A program made the translations under genes and the position numbers. Shown here piece after piece: positions 24,642-33,611 of a stretch of DNA of 64,000 bases. Location of the stretch: assembly GCA_963975575.1 (NCBI GenBank), contig CAXBHL010000001.1, positions 1,625,074 through 1,689,073 on the forward strand, read 5' to 3'. The DNA is from UBA6054 sp963975575 (lineage in GTDB: Bacteria; Planctomycetota; Phycisphaerae; Phycisphaerales; UBA1924). Each line of letters opens with the position of its first letter. Position 1 is the stretch's first letter. The notes under the pieces were generated by a model. That model was not told the DNA's origin. It did no database searches and saw only the letters and a list, made by a program, of their open reading frames with translations.

Positions 24642-25862
24642 TCAGCGCTTGCCCACCCGTTCCATCTCGGCCAGCGATTTGGGCACCGCCGCGGAGAGGT
24701 TTTTGTTGCCGTCCTTGGTGACCAGGATGTCGTCCTCGATCCGCACGCCGATGCCCTTGTGGGGCAGATACGCCCCCGGCTCGATCGTGACCACCATGCC
24801 CGGCTTAAGTTCCTCCTCGGCCAGGCCCGGGTCGTGGGTTTCCAGGCCGAGGTGGTGGCCGATGCCGTGGGGCATGTAGTCGCCGAATCCGGCCTTCTCG
24901 AGCACGGTCCGCGCGGCCCTGTCGGCGTCGGCCAGCGTGGCGCCGGGCTTGACGGCCTTGATCGATGCTTCCTGGGCCTTGAGCACCGCGTTGAACACCG
25001 CCCGCTGGTCCTCGCTGAACTTGCCGCTCACCGGGAACGACCGCGTGATGTCGGCCGCGTAGCCGTTGATCGACGCGCCGCAGTCGAGCACCATCAGGTC
25101 CCCGTCTTTGGTCGGCTGGTCGTTCTGCTTGTAGTGAAGCACCACCGCGTTGGCCCCGGAGCCGACGATCGGGTCGAAGGCGACCCGCTTCGAGCCGGCC
25201 TCCTCGAAGCCGCGGATCAGTTCCTGGTGCAGCGTGCGTTCCGAGACGCCGGGCTTGACGCTCTTCCAGAGCCGTTCGATGCCGGACCTGGTCGCCACGA
25301 TTGCCGCCTCGATCTGCTTGATCTCGGCGGGGCTTTTGACCATCCGCATGCGGACCAGCAGGTCGCTGCGGTCCTCGATCCCGCAGCCGGGCATGCGTGA
25401 GGCCACCTTCTGGAACAGCTCGTAGTCGGGCGAGACCGGGGCGGTGTAGGGCGCGAGCGGGTGCAGGCAGGCGAGTTTCTTGGTGCGTCGGGCCGACTCG
25501 GTCATGAGGCGTGGTAGCATGTTGGTCCGCATCACCGCCTTGAACCCCGTCTTCTCCCGCAGCGCCCCGCCGAGCGGGTCGCGGAAGCCGTCCCAGATGT
25601 CGTGCTCCGGGTTGGTTGGGCGGAGGAGCAGCACGATCCGCTTGTCCGGGTCGGGCGAGCTCGGATCGAAGAAGACCATCGCGCCGACCTCGTCGGTGAT
25701 GCCGGTCAGGTAGAGGAAGTGGAAGTTGGGGTCCCAGTCACCGCGCAGGGGCGGGCCGTGCTCGCCGGCCATGACGATGGCGGTCGATCCCTTCAGCGAC
25801 TTGAGCACCGCCTCGCGGCGCTTGGCGTACTCCGACACCGCGATTCCCTCAAGCATCCGCAT
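24642..25862 (-). CDS. pepP: Xaa-Pro aminopeptidase (M24B)
   Basis: A 406-residue metallopeptidase that removes N-terminal residues before proline. The five metal ligands are visible in order: Asp in LDCGASI, Asp in AADITRSF, His in MPHGIGHHLGL, Glu in TIEPGAYL and Glu in RIEDDILV. The N-terminal aminopeptidase-P domain includes FHFLYLTGI. Of three in-frame ATGs (25868, 25862, 25856) I took 25862, which sits best behind GGAAAGG. It overlaps the 3' end of the receiver-like gene by 14 nt. Confidence 0.9.
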   Translation of the reverse strand: MRMLEGIAVSEYAKRREAVLKSLKGSTAIVMAGEHGPPLRGDWDPNFHFLYLTGITDEVGAMVFFDPSSPDPDKRIVLLLRPTNPEHDIWDGFRDPLGGALREKTGFKAVMRTNMLPRLMTESARRTKKLACLHPLAPYTAPVSPDYELFQKVASRMPGCGIEDRSDLLVRMRMVKSPAEIKQIEAAIVATRSGIERLWKSVKPGVSERTLHQELIRGFEEAGSKRVAFDPIVGSGANAVVLHYKQNDQPTKDGDLMVLDCGASINGYAADITRSFPVSGKFSEDQRAVFNAVLKAQEASIKAVKPGATLADADRAARTVLEKAGFGDYMPHGIGHHLGLETHDPGLAEEELKPGMVVTIEPGAYLPHKGIGVRIEDDILVTKDGNKNLSAAVPKSLAEMERVGKR

Positions 25863-26238
25863 GGGCATCCCTTTCCATTCCGAGCCCGCCGCGGATCGCC
25901 CGCGACGCCTTCTCCGACCGCGCCTCGCTCTTGCCGAAGCCCGGGCACGCGCCCGCTTCGACGGCCGCCGCCTGCGCGTCGGCATAGTTGCTGATCAGCA
26001 TCGCGGGCACCCCCCGCGACGCGGCCTCGCGGATCACCCGCAGGCCCTGATCGTCCTGATACCAGCCGTCGAGCACGCGGTTGACCAGCAGCAGATCGGC
26101 CGGGCCGCCCCAGAGGCTCTGTTCCTCGGTGTTCTTGACAATCTGTGCCCCGGGCACCGCAGTGCGAACGGCGTTGACGAGAAGGAACGAATCCGGCCCG
26201 CAGTGCCCCACCAGAACCACCGTCTTGGAATCAGCCAC
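25849..26238 (-). CDS. Small receiver-like protein, phospho-acceptor Asp apparently replaced
   Basis: A 129-residue protein with alternating beta/alpha pattern (KTVVLVGHCGPDSFLLVNAV, DLLLVNRVLDGWY, GVPAMLISNYADAQAAAVEAG) resembling a response-regulator receiver fold. Where a phosphorylatable Asp is expected after the third strand the sequence reads LLVNRVL, so ordinary phosphorylation is doubtful. The GTG start overlaps the tilS stop by 8 nt and the end overlaps pepP, so it is embedded in a three-gene unit. Function unknown. Confidence 0.6.
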   Translation of the reverse strand: MADSKTVVLVGHCGPDSFLLVNAVRTAVPGAQIVKNTEEQSLWGGPADLLLVNRVLDGWYQDDQGLRVIREAASRGVPAMLISNYADAQAAAVEAGACPGFGKSEARSEKASRAIRGGLGMERDAHADA

Positions 26239-27364
26239 CCGTCTTCTCCGTCTTTGCCGACGCGACGCGAACTTCGTGCGCCGTCACTTGCAGCACGATA
26301 GACCCGACCCGGAAGGATCGCGGCTCTGTCCGTCCGTCCCCGATCGCCCGGGCCGCTGGCCCGAGCACCTTCCAACCGGCCCGGTCCATCCCCGAGCCGC
26401 CGTGATCGCGGAGCACGATCCGCAGGGTTTCACAACGCACCGCCAGCGGCGTGGCGGCCAGTTCTTTCCGTCCCAGCAGCAAGGCCCGCCCGCCGACTTC
26501 CCGGGTCGCGGCGTTGAGCGCCAGCCGGGCCTCCCGCTCGATCGCGTCCGCGGCCATGGTGCAGACCTCCGCGGTGACCGCCGCCCGCTCCGCCGCGTCG
26601 GGCCGGATCGCCTTGATCTCCGGGATGACCCGGGCGCGGATGGCGTTGCGCAGGAACGATTCGTCCCGGTTTGAAGCGTCCTCTTTCCACGCCCAGCCGG
26701 CATCGCGGCAGATTCGAACGGCGTCGGACCGATTCATGCCGAGCATCGGGCGGACCACGGACACGTCCCCGAGTGACCGGACCGCCCTGATCCCGCCCAG
26801 ACCCCGGGGCCCCGAGCCGCGGATCAGACGCATCAGCACCGTTTCCAACTGGTCGTCCGCGTGGTGGGCGGTGGCCACAAACCGGCAGCCGTGCGTCCGG
26901 GCCAGATCGGCCAGCGCGTCGTAGCGGCCGCGCCGGGCGGTGGCCTCCAGGTTTCCCCCGGCGGCCCGCACCGGCACCTCGGCGGTCGCAAAGTCCAGCC
27001 CGAGCGTCTGCGCGAGGGCTCGGGCCGCGTCGTGATCGGCCACGGCGTCAGCCCTTTGACGCAGATCGTGGATCACGTGGGCGATCACCGGGGCCGGCCT
27101 CACGCCGGCAAGGGCGATGGCCAACCCGCTCGAATCGACGCCCGCCGAGCACGCGATCAGGGTGGGCCGGTCCGCGTCCCGGACGCCGTGCCCGCCGGTG
27201 AGGCGTCGCCACTCGGCCACAACCGCCCGGGCGATCGGGTGGTCTCGGGACGCACGCCCGCGACGGGTGCGGTTGGACGCGGCGTCCGATCCCGGTTCCG
27301 GGGATCGGCGCCGGTTCTGTCCGCCGCCATCGGCGGATTCGGCCTGTTCGGATGCATCGGACAC
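26231..27364 (-). CDS. tilS: tRNA(Ile)-lysidine synthase
   Basis: A 377-residue PP-loop ATPase that changes C34 of tRNA-Ile(CAU) to lysidine. The loop reads SAGVDSSGL, with Ala where SGGxDS is usual. HHADDQLETVLMRLIRGSGPRGLGG is the family signature, and EDASNRDESFLRNAIRARVIP is the conserved TilS segment. The first 70 residues are low-complexity. The GTG at 27364 was chosen because a TATCAT box ends 6 nt upstream; an ATG at 27403 is the alternative. Confidence 0.9.
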   Translation of the reverse strand: MSDASEQAESADGGGQNRRRSPEPGSDAASNRTRRGRASRDHPIARAVVAEWRRLTGGHGVRDADRPTLIACSAGVDSSGLAIALAGVRPAPVIAHVIHDLRQRADAVADHDAARALAQTLGLDFATAEVPVRAAGGNLEATARRGRYDALADLARTHGCRFVATAHHADDQLETVLMRLIRGSGPRGLGGIRAVRSLGDVSVVRPMLGMNRSDAVRICRDAGWAWKEDASNRDESFLRNAIRARVIPEIKAIRPDAAERAAVTAEVCTMAADAIEREARLALNAATREVGGRALLLGRKELAATPLAVRCETLRIVLRDHGGSGMDRAGWKVLGPAARAIGDGRTEPRSFRVGSIVLQVTAHEVRVASAKTEKTGG

Positions 27365-27370
27365 GCCCGG

Positions 27371-27376
27371 ATGATA
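27371..27376 (-). promoter_or_regulatory. -10 box of tilS, leaderless arrangement
   Basis: TATCAT, CCGGGC, then GTG at 27364. It parallels the gmhA and thiS starts. Confidence 0.45.
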
Positions 27377-27485
27377 CTGTGTACGCCGACCGGGCCATCG
27401 CATCAGCGGCCCGGGCACGTTCTGACAGTGGGCCGGCCCCAAGGCCGGACGAGCCCACGATCGCCCCGGAGCAAGGATCGCCCCG

Positions 27486-28331
27486 ATGATGTCCACGCCA
27501 TTCGGTCCCCGCCCGCCGGCCTCACCCCCAGCCGAGCCGGAGCCCCAGGCCTCAGCGCCGACGCCCGTCCAGATCGAATCCGCCCCCGTGGCGGATCAGC
27601 AGCCACCGGCCCAGGGTGATCCCGAGATGGTGCTCGACCCGCAGCCGATGTGGAACGGGACCGACCCGGGGATGGAAGCCCAGGCCGATTCGCCGTGGTG
27701 GAGCCCGACCGTGTTCCGCGAAAGCGAGAGCCTGCTCGGTCCCATGCTGCTCGCGTTCGGGGTGATCCTGATGGTCACGCTGATGATGCGGCACCTGCGG
27801 CGCAAGAGCATGAGCCGGCCGGTGCCCCAGCCGATCGAGAACCGCATCGCGTCGATCCACGAGCGGGCCGTCAGCTCGATCGGGCCCGTCGAACGGACCA
27901 TGTCCGACGCGGAAGAACTCGCAAGACGCCTGAGCGCGACGATGGAGAACAAGGCCGCCCGTCTGGAGCTCTTGATCGAGGAATCCGAACGCAAGCTCGA
28001 GGAACTGAACCGGGCGATCGCCCAGATCAGCCGGGCCACGCCCGCGTCGCCCGAGCGGGCCGCCCGCCCGCTGCGGGCGATCGATCCGAGCGTGCTCGAC
28101 CGGGCACGGGTCGAGCAGGACCGGGCCGAGCGCAACGGGCATCAGCAGGGGCAACCGGCTTCGGCCGCACCCACCCGAACGGCCGAGACCACCGCCGCGC
28201 CGGCGGACCCGGTCCACCGGCGGGTCTGGGCCCTGGCGGACGACGGCATGCCCACGCTTGAGATCGCTCGCTCGCTCAACCAGCCGGTCGGGCAGGTTGA
28301 GCTGATCCTCAATCTCCGCAAGTCCGGTTGA
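27486..28331 (+). CDS. Membrane-anchored coiled-coil protein with C-terminal helix-turn-helix-like segment
   Basis: A 281-residue protein of unknown role. The layout is a proline/alanine-rich N-terminus (1-75), one transmembrane segment (LLGPMLLAFGVILMVTLMM, about 84-102), a coiled coil (about 135-180: TMENKAARLELLIEESERKL) and a low-complexity linker. The C-terminal 35 residues (VWALADDGMPTLEIARSLNQ...) resemble the HTH-like tail of DUF2802/DUF6115 proteins found near motility genes in other bacteria. AAGGA lies upstream of two consecutive ATG codons. Confidence 0.6.
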   Translation: MMSTPFGPRPPASPPAEPEPQASAPTPVQIESAPVADQQPPAQGDPEMVLDPQPMWNGTDPGMEAQADSPWWSPTVFRESESLLGPMLLAFGVILMVTLMMRHLRRKSMSRPVPQPIENRIASIHERAVSSIGPVERTMSDAEELARRLSATMENKAARLELLIEESERKLEELNRAIAQISRATPASPERAARPLRAIDPSVLDRARVEQDRAERNGHQQGQPASAAPTRTAETTAAPADPVHRRVWALADDGMPTLEIARSLNQPVGQVELILNLRKSG

Positions 28332-28373
28332 CCCGGTCTTTTCGTCTCGCCACGCACGCACGGGGGCTCACGC

Positions 28374-29267
28374 ATGGAACCGCAAGACGCACGCGACCCG
28401 GCCGGGCCGGGGCCGGCTTTTCACCCGCTCTTCGAGACCGTCCCGCTCACGATCTCCAACGTGCTGTCACTCTCCCACCGTCTTTATACGGCCCGCTGGG
28501 GATTGATCGTGGGCGCGTTCTCGCTGGCCGTGGTGATCCAGTGGATCATCGGCGCCGTGACCGGACTGATCGATATCGCAATCTTCGGGCAGGGCCTGAT
28601 CGTGTCACCGCTCAACCTGCTCGCGCAGATCCTGATCAGCACTCCGCTGCTGGTCGGCGCGCTGTACGTCGCGGTGCGGGTGTACCGCAACGAACCCGCC
28701 ACGTTGGGCGATTTGTGGATCGGATTCTCTCGGTGGCTCCCCGTGGTCGCCGTCGGCCTGCTGGTCCAGCTCGCGGTCTACGGCGCGATGCTGCCGATCG
28801 GGGTCGCCGCCGGAATCCTCGCCGGCGCCGGCGGAGGCCCCGCGACGGTGGCGGTGGCGGTGATCCTCGCGATCGGGTTGCTGATCCTGGCGATCTGGCT
28901 CTCGATCCGACTCTACTTCGCGACGATGCTCTGCGCCGACCCGGCCGGCCCGAACCTGGGCGTCGTGGATTCGATCACGACGAGCTGGCGGATCACGTCC
29001 GGGCACGCGTGGACATTGTTTGTCGTCGCGGTGGCGATGGGCATCGTCGCGATGCTCAGCCTCGTGCTGCTCATCGTGCCGTTCTTTCTCTACGGCGGGC
29101 CGGTCCTCGTCTGCGGCGGCGCGGCCGCTTACGCGCTGGCGTGCCACAAGGCCGGCATCATCCCACTGGCGCCGTATGATGACTGCCCGCACTGCGGCTA
29201 CTCGATGCGGGATGCCCCCACCGACATCTGTCCGGAGTGCGGCAACGTGGTGCACCGCGCCGGGTGA
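28374..29267 (+). CDS. Polytopic membrane protein with C-terminal zinc ribbon
   Basis: A 297-residue protein with about five or six hydrophobic segments (for example WGLIVGAFSLAVVIQWIIGA, LLVGALYVAVRVY, WLPVVAVGLLVQLAVYGAML, VAVILAIGLLILAIWLSIRL). The end is a short zinc-ribbon-like motif, CPHCGYSMRD then CPECGNVV. The SITTSWRITSGHAW segment resembles uncharacterised multi-pass proteins of other bacteria. The function is not known. It follows the coiled-coil protein by 42 nt and may be in the same operon. Confidence 0.6.
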   Translation: MEPQDARDPAGPGPAFHPLFETVPLTISNVLSLSHRLYTARWGLIVGAFSLAVVIQWIIGAVTGLIDIAIFGQGLIVSPLNLLAQILISTPLLVGALYVAVRVYRNEPATLGDLWIGFSRWLPVVAVGLLVQLAVYGAMLPIGVAAGILAGAGGGPATVAVAVILAIGLLILAIWLSIRLYFATMLCADPAGPNLGVVDSITTSWRITSGHAWTLFVVAVAMGIVAMLSLVLLIVPFFLYGGPVLVCGGAAAYALACHKAGIIPLAPYDDCPHCGYSMRDAPTDICPECGNVVHRAG

Positions 29268-29273
29268 GTGATG

Positions 29274-30818
29274 TCAATCGACCCACTCGCGGTCGACGCG
29301 CATGCCCTGGGCGACCGTCGCCGCGTCGGAACCTTCGATCATCGTCGCCACGGGATAAGCGCAGTAATCGAGGCTGAAGGCGCCGGCCGGTCGGTTGTTG
29401 CCCGAGAAACCCGTGCCTCCGAAGGGCAGCTTGGAGCTGGCCCCGGCGGTGCCGCAGTTGATGTTCAGGCAGCCGGCGCGGACCTCGGTCAGGAACCGCT
29501 CCTGGGCGGCGGCGTCGGCGGTGAAGATCGAGGCCGAGAGCCCGTAGCGGGTCGCGTTGGCCTGCTCGATCGCCTCGTCGAGCGAGCCGACGACGGTAAT
29601 CCGCAGCATCGGCCCGAACACCTCCTCGTCGCAGCCGCAGTCGTCCACATCGAGGGCGAAGCGCTCGACGGTCACGATCGACGGCGTGAGGTACCAGCCC
29701 GGCAGGCCGGGCACCGCGGTCGACTCCAGGATCACGCGGCCGCCGGATTCGGCGAAGCGTCGCTCGGCCGCGAACACGGCGTCGCGGGCCTGCTCGGAGA
29801 TGATCGGGCCCATGAACACCGGATCGCCCGACCGGGGATCGCCGATGACCAGGCTCGAGGCGGCCTTGACCAGCGCCGGGATGACTCTGTCTGCGACGGC
29901 CTCGTGCACGATCAGTCGGCGGGTGCTGGTGCACCGCTGGCCGGTGGTGTTGAAGGCGCACCGCGTGACCTCGACGACCGCCTGGTGCAGGTCCGCGTCG
30001 GGCAGGATGATGGCCGGGTTGTTGCCGCCCAGTTCGAGCGCGACGATCCGGCCGGGACGGTCGAGGTTCGCCTCGAGGATGCGTCGCCCCACGGGCCAGG
30101 ACCCCGTGAAGAGCACACCGTCGATGCCGTCGTGCGACACGAGCCGTTTGGCGACGTCGGCCGCGCCCTGAACCAGGTTCATCACGCCCTTGGGCGCGCC
30201 CTCGGCCGCGAGCGCCTCGTCGAACATCTCCGCCAGCATCTGGCCGACCGCCGGGGCTTTGTCGGACGGCTTGAACACGACGGTGTTGCCGGCCAGCAAG
30301 GCGGGCACGATGTGGCCGTTGGGGAGGTGGGCCGGGAAGTTGAAGGGGCCGACCACCGCCATCACCCCGTGGGGGCGGAAGTGGCACCGGGCGGTCTTGG
30401 CCGCGCCCATCGGGAACTCGAACGCCTCGACGCGGTGGCGGCCGCTGCGCGGGCCCTCCTCCAGCGTGATGTCGACCTTTCCCGCGATCAGGCCCGCTTC
30501 CGCGGCCGACTCCCACATCGCCTTGCCGGTCTCCTCGCAGATCAGGTCCGCGAGATCGTCCTTGCGCTGCTTGGCGATCTCCTGGAAGCGGCGCAGCACG
30601 GCGATGCGCTTCTCGACGGGTGACCGCGACCAGGCCGGCAGGGCGGCGCGGGCGGCGGCCACCGCCGCGTCGGCATCGGCCAGCGAGGGCGAGCCCGACC
30701 AGACGACCCGGTCGGGGTGGGCGGGATTGTGCGAGACCAGGTCCCGCCCCGGAATCCCCTTCCACGATCCTTCGATGAGATTGCTCGCCCCGTGCCGCAG
30801 CGGTGTCGCTGTTGTCAT
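29274..30818 (-). CDS. astD: N-succinylglutamate 5-semialdehyde dehydrogenase
   Basis: A 514-residue NAD-dependent aldehyde dehydrogenase. GVMAVVGPFNFPAHLPNGH is the cofactor-side strand, LELGGNNPAII holds the general-base Glu, and FNTTGQRCTSTRR the catalytic Cys. The asparagines of PFNFPAHLPNGHI and the QRCTSTRRL form are typical of AstD. It would oxidise succinylglutamate semialdehyde to succinylglutamate in the arginine/ornithine succinyltransferase pathway. It overlaps astA by 4 nt (ATGA). Confidence 0.9.
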   Translation of the reverse strand: MTTATPLRHGASNLIEGSWKGIPGRDLVSHNPAHPDRVVWSGSPSLADADAAVAAARAALPAWSRSPVEKRIAVLRRFQEIAKQRKDDLADLICEETGKAMWESAAEAGLIAGKVDITLEEGPRSGRHRVEAFEFPMGAAKTARCHFRPHGVMAVVGPFNFPAHLPNGHIVPALLAGNTVVFKPSDKAPAVGQMLAEMFDEALAAEGAPKGVMNLVQGAADVAKRLVSHDGIDGVLFTGSWPVGRRILEANLDRPGRIVALELGGNNPAIILPDADLHQAVVEVTRCAFNTTGQRCTSTRRLIVHEAVADRVIPALVKAASSLVIGDPRSGDPVFMGPIISEQARDAVFAAERRFAESGGRVILESTAVPGLPGWYLTPSIVTVERFALDVDDCGCDEEVFGPMLRITVVGSLDEAIEQANATRYGLSASIFTADAAAQERFLTEVRAGCLNINCGTAGASSKLPFGGTGFSGNNRPAGAFSLDYCAYPVATMIEGSDAATVAQGMRVDREWVD

Positions 30819-32041
30819 CGCTTCGCCTCAGACTTTTTCTTCGTGTTCTTCGTGCCGGCTTTGGCGGGCTTCTTCTGCGCGGGTTTGGCGTCGCGGACCA
30901 CCCCGGCGGCCCGGCTGGATTTCTTTCGTCTCACCGTCGACTCGGGCGGGGGGCTGCCGTCCATGGGTGTGAATCCCGCGGGCACGCCGGCCTGTCCGCC
31001 GAGCGCCTCAAAGGCCTCGCGCGGCACGCGGACGCGGCCTTCGGCGTCGACGTGGTACACCGACTGCACCGCGTAGAACTCGCCGTCCTTGTCCAGAACC
31101 GAAACAATGGCCGCCCCGGACGCATCGGCCGACGGGACCGGGTCACCCAGCTCGAGCCGTCTGGTGTCGCGGACGAGCGGGATCTCGTCGGTCTTGGCGA
31201 ACAGGTACGGCCCGCCGTCGAAGGGGTCGACGAAGTTGTCGTACCGGAAACCGAGTTTCTCGAGCATGCGCCGGGCGGGGGCGGTCTCCTTCCCGACCTG
31301 GCCGAACTGCATGCGGACCTCGGGGGGCAGGATCGAGAGTTGGATCTCGCCGGCGGGGAGCAGCGAGGTCATGAACTCGCGCGAGTACTGACAGAACCGG
31401 TCGGCCTCGGTGTAGCTGAGCGGGATGAACCGGCGACCGAGCGCGTTCCAGATCAGGTTCTCCCCGTCGCTGGTGATCGGGGCCATCATCTCACCCAGGA
31501 CCGTCGGGCGGAAAATCTTGCGGTGCAGGCCCATGAAATGGAACCGGATGCTGCTGATGAACCGGCCGAGCTTCGCCGGATGGCCTCGGAACGACGGCTG
31601 GAGGATCAGGCCGCCGATCTCCGTCGGCCCGCTCTCGTCGAAGTGGATTTTGGCCACGGTGGAGCGGGTGCCGAACTTGAGCGACTCGGAGTACTTGTCC
31701 TGCTGCTCGAGCTTGAAGCAGACGTTCGGATTGCCCGGGCCGCCCATCTGGCTGACGATCTGGCTGGTGCCCAGGCAGCCGTGGTTCTCCGTGTCGTCGA
31801 CGACGAACATGAACAACTCGGCCAGGGCGGTCTTTTCGGAGATCCCGCCCGCGCCCGAGTGCCGCTTGGGCGTGAGCTGCTTGCGGCTGACGCCCGCCGC
31901 CCGCTCGAAGCTGGCGCGGGAGTTGATAATCTTCTCGACGATGATCTCCTGGTCGGCGGGCAGGTTGATGAAGTGGACCATCTTGGCCAGCTTCAGCAGC
32001 GTGGGGGCGTCGTCCATCCTGGCGCGGCGTATCACGAACAC
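30815..32041 (-). CDS. astA: Arginine (or ornithine) N-succinyltransferase
   Basis: A 408-residue GNAT-fold enzyme that moves succinyl from succinyl-CoA to arginine or ornithine. Family blocks: FVIRRARMDDAPTLLKLAKM at the start, LFMFVVDDTENHGCLGTSQIV, LILQPSFRGHPAKLGRFISSIRFHFMG, and KLGFRYDNFVDPFDGGPYLFA. A GTG at 32041 gives the usual start and is 7 nt after GAGGAG; the ATG at 32047 sits directly on that site. The last 60 residues are a Lys/Ala-rich extension not typical of AstA. Confidence 0.88.
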   Translation of the reverse strand: MFVIRRARMDDAPTLLKLAKMVHFINLPADQEIIVEKIINSRASFERAAGVSRKQLTPKRHSGAGGISEKTALAELFMFVVDDTENHGCLGTSQIVSQMGGPGNPNVCFKLEQQDKYSESLKFGTRSTVAKIHFDESGPTEIGGLILQPSFRGHPAKLGRFISSIRFHFMGLHRKIFRPTVLGEMMAPITSDGENLIWNALGRRFIPLSYTEADRFCQYSREFMTSLLPAGEIQLSILPPEVRMQFGQVGKETAPARRMLEKLGFRYDNFVDPFDGGPYLFAKTDEIPLVRDTRRLELGDPVPSADASGAAIVSVLDKDGEFYAVQSVYHVDAEGRVRVPREAFEALGGQAGVPAGFTPMDGSPPPESTVRRKKSSRAAGVVRDAKPAQKKPAKAGTKNTKKKSEAKR

Positions 32042-32136
32042 GGGCATCTCCTCGATGAAGCCTTCAATCGCGGCGTCTCGGACCTGTTCCCGGGGGACAC
32101 GCCGACCCCATCAAAGACCATTGCAACCCCGCCGGC

Positions 32137-33597
32137 TCAGCCCTCGCTGGCCACGCGGGCCATCGCACGCTCGATGATCGCGAAGACCCGGGGCCAGTCT
32201 TCCATCTTCATCGCGGGCAGCGGCGGGAGCATGCGTGTGTGGTACGGTCCGTGGCCGCAGTAGAACATCATCACACCCTCGTCATAGGCGATTCGGCACA
32301 TCTTGGTGATCTTGGCCTTGTCGCCGCCGAATGGGGTGAACCGCATCATCCCGCCGACGCCGCCGACCAAGTCCTTGGTGAACAGAGCCTCGGGGAACCA
32401 CTCGGGGTGGCGCTCCATCAGGCCCTTGACCTGGTCGCGGAACGCCGCGTGGTGCTTCGCGAACTGGCCCTGGGGGCCGTAATAGTCGCCCGAGCCGAGT
32501 ATGTCCAGCAGGGTCGAGCCGACGGCGAAGTCGGTCGAGGTGCCCGTGAATGTGCCGCTGAGCAGGCCCGCCTTGGGGTTGTATTCCTCGGTGAACATCG
32601 TCGCGCAGGCCTGGGTCATCTTGCCGACGCAGAAGACATCGACGAACTCGCCGAGTTCGTACATCTCGTAGGCGAACATCCGCTCCGTGCGGCCGAAGCT
32701 CTGGATCTCGTCGTCCCACACCGCGATGTTGTTCGCCTTGCAGCACTCCATCAGAACGCGGTGGAAGTCGCGGTTGGCCACGTTGAAGCCGCCCTCGCCC
32801 TGCACCAGCTCAAAGATGAAGCAGGCGTGCATCTTCGGATAGCGGTCGATGAACTGCTGCATCCGCCACACGCAGTGATCGATGAACTTGTTCGCCCCGC
32901 CCACCTTCTCGACCGCCACGTCGTTCCAGAACGGCATGTAGTCCACCTGGGTCGTCAGCGGGATGCCCTCTCGGCCGGCGTGCGAGTCGCCGATCTGGGC
33001 CATGGTCACGCTCCGGCCCATGAAGCAGTGCTTGAACGCGAGCACGCGGCTGGCCGGGTAGTGCTTCTGGTAGCACACCTTCAGCGCGCTCTCGTTGGCC
33101 ATCGCGCCCGAAGTCGTGATGAACGCGTGCTTGAGCCGCGAGTTCTTCGACGCGTGCCCGACGAGCTTCTCCCCGAACTCGTAGGCCGAGAAACCGCTCT
33201 GCAGATTGCCGTGCTTGGTGGTGTCGTCCAGGGACGCGGCGGCCTGCGCCCGGATCACGGCCGGGTTTGAGTGCCCCAGGAAGTGCACGCCGATGCCCGT
33301 GATCATGTCCCACTTGACCGAGCCGTCGGCCATCTCCACCAGGGCGCCGTTGCCCACGCCGCTCGACAGCGTGGGGTACAGCAGGCCCCGCCCCTTCACC
33401 TTGGCGGCCCGCTCGAGTAGCTCGTCGTAGGTCACCTTCAGGTCCGGATTGGCTGGGCGGACGTCCTTGATCGTCTCCGAGTGCGTCCGCACCCGGTCGA
33501 CGATGGTCTCGATCGCCGCGTTGATCGCCGGGTCCTCGCGGATCTGGTCTCCGACGGTCGGGGCGTGCGTCACTTTGGTCATGGTCTGATTCGTCAT
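32137..33597 (-). CDS. Class III (PLP) aminotransferase, likely acylornithine or ornithine type
   Basis: A 486-residue fold-type I transaminase. The glycine-rich region is HAFITTSGAMANESALKVCY. VWDDEIQSFGRTERMFAYE holds the cofactor-ring Asp, and the Schiff-base Lys is in FCVGKMTQAC. It is longer than AstC/ArgD (about 400), with an N-terminal extension. In this operon it would supply the AstC step (succinylornithine to succinylglutamate semialdehyde). Lysine or acetylornithine transamination cannot be excluded. GAGGAG lies 8 nt before the ATG; a TTG further upstream was rejected. Confidence 0.8.
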   Translation of the reverse strand: MTNQTMTKVTHAPTVGDQIREDPAINAAIETIVDRVRTHSETIKDVRPANPDLKVTYDELLERAAKVKGRGLLYPTLSSGVGNGALVEMADGSVKWDMITGIGVHFLGHSNPAVIRAQAAASLDDTTKHGNLQSGFSAYEFGEKLVGHASKNSRLKHAFITTSGAMANESALKVCYQKHYPASRVLAFKHCFMGRSVTMAQIGDSHAGREGIPLTTQVDYMPFWNDVAVEKVGGANKFIDHCVWRMQQFIDRYPKMHACFIFELVQGEGGFNVANRDFHRVLMECCKANNIAVWDDEIQSFGRTERMFAYEMYELGEFVDVFCVGKMTQACATMFTEEYNPKAGLLSGTFTGTSTDFAVGSTLLDILGSGDYYGPQGQFAKHHAAFRDQVKGLMERHPEWFPEALFTKDLVGGVGGMMRFTPFGGDKAKITKMCRIAYDEGVMMFYCGHGPYHTRMLPPLPAMKMEDWPRVFAIIERAMARVASEG

Positions 33598-33611
33598 CGC
33601 AGTTCTCCTCG

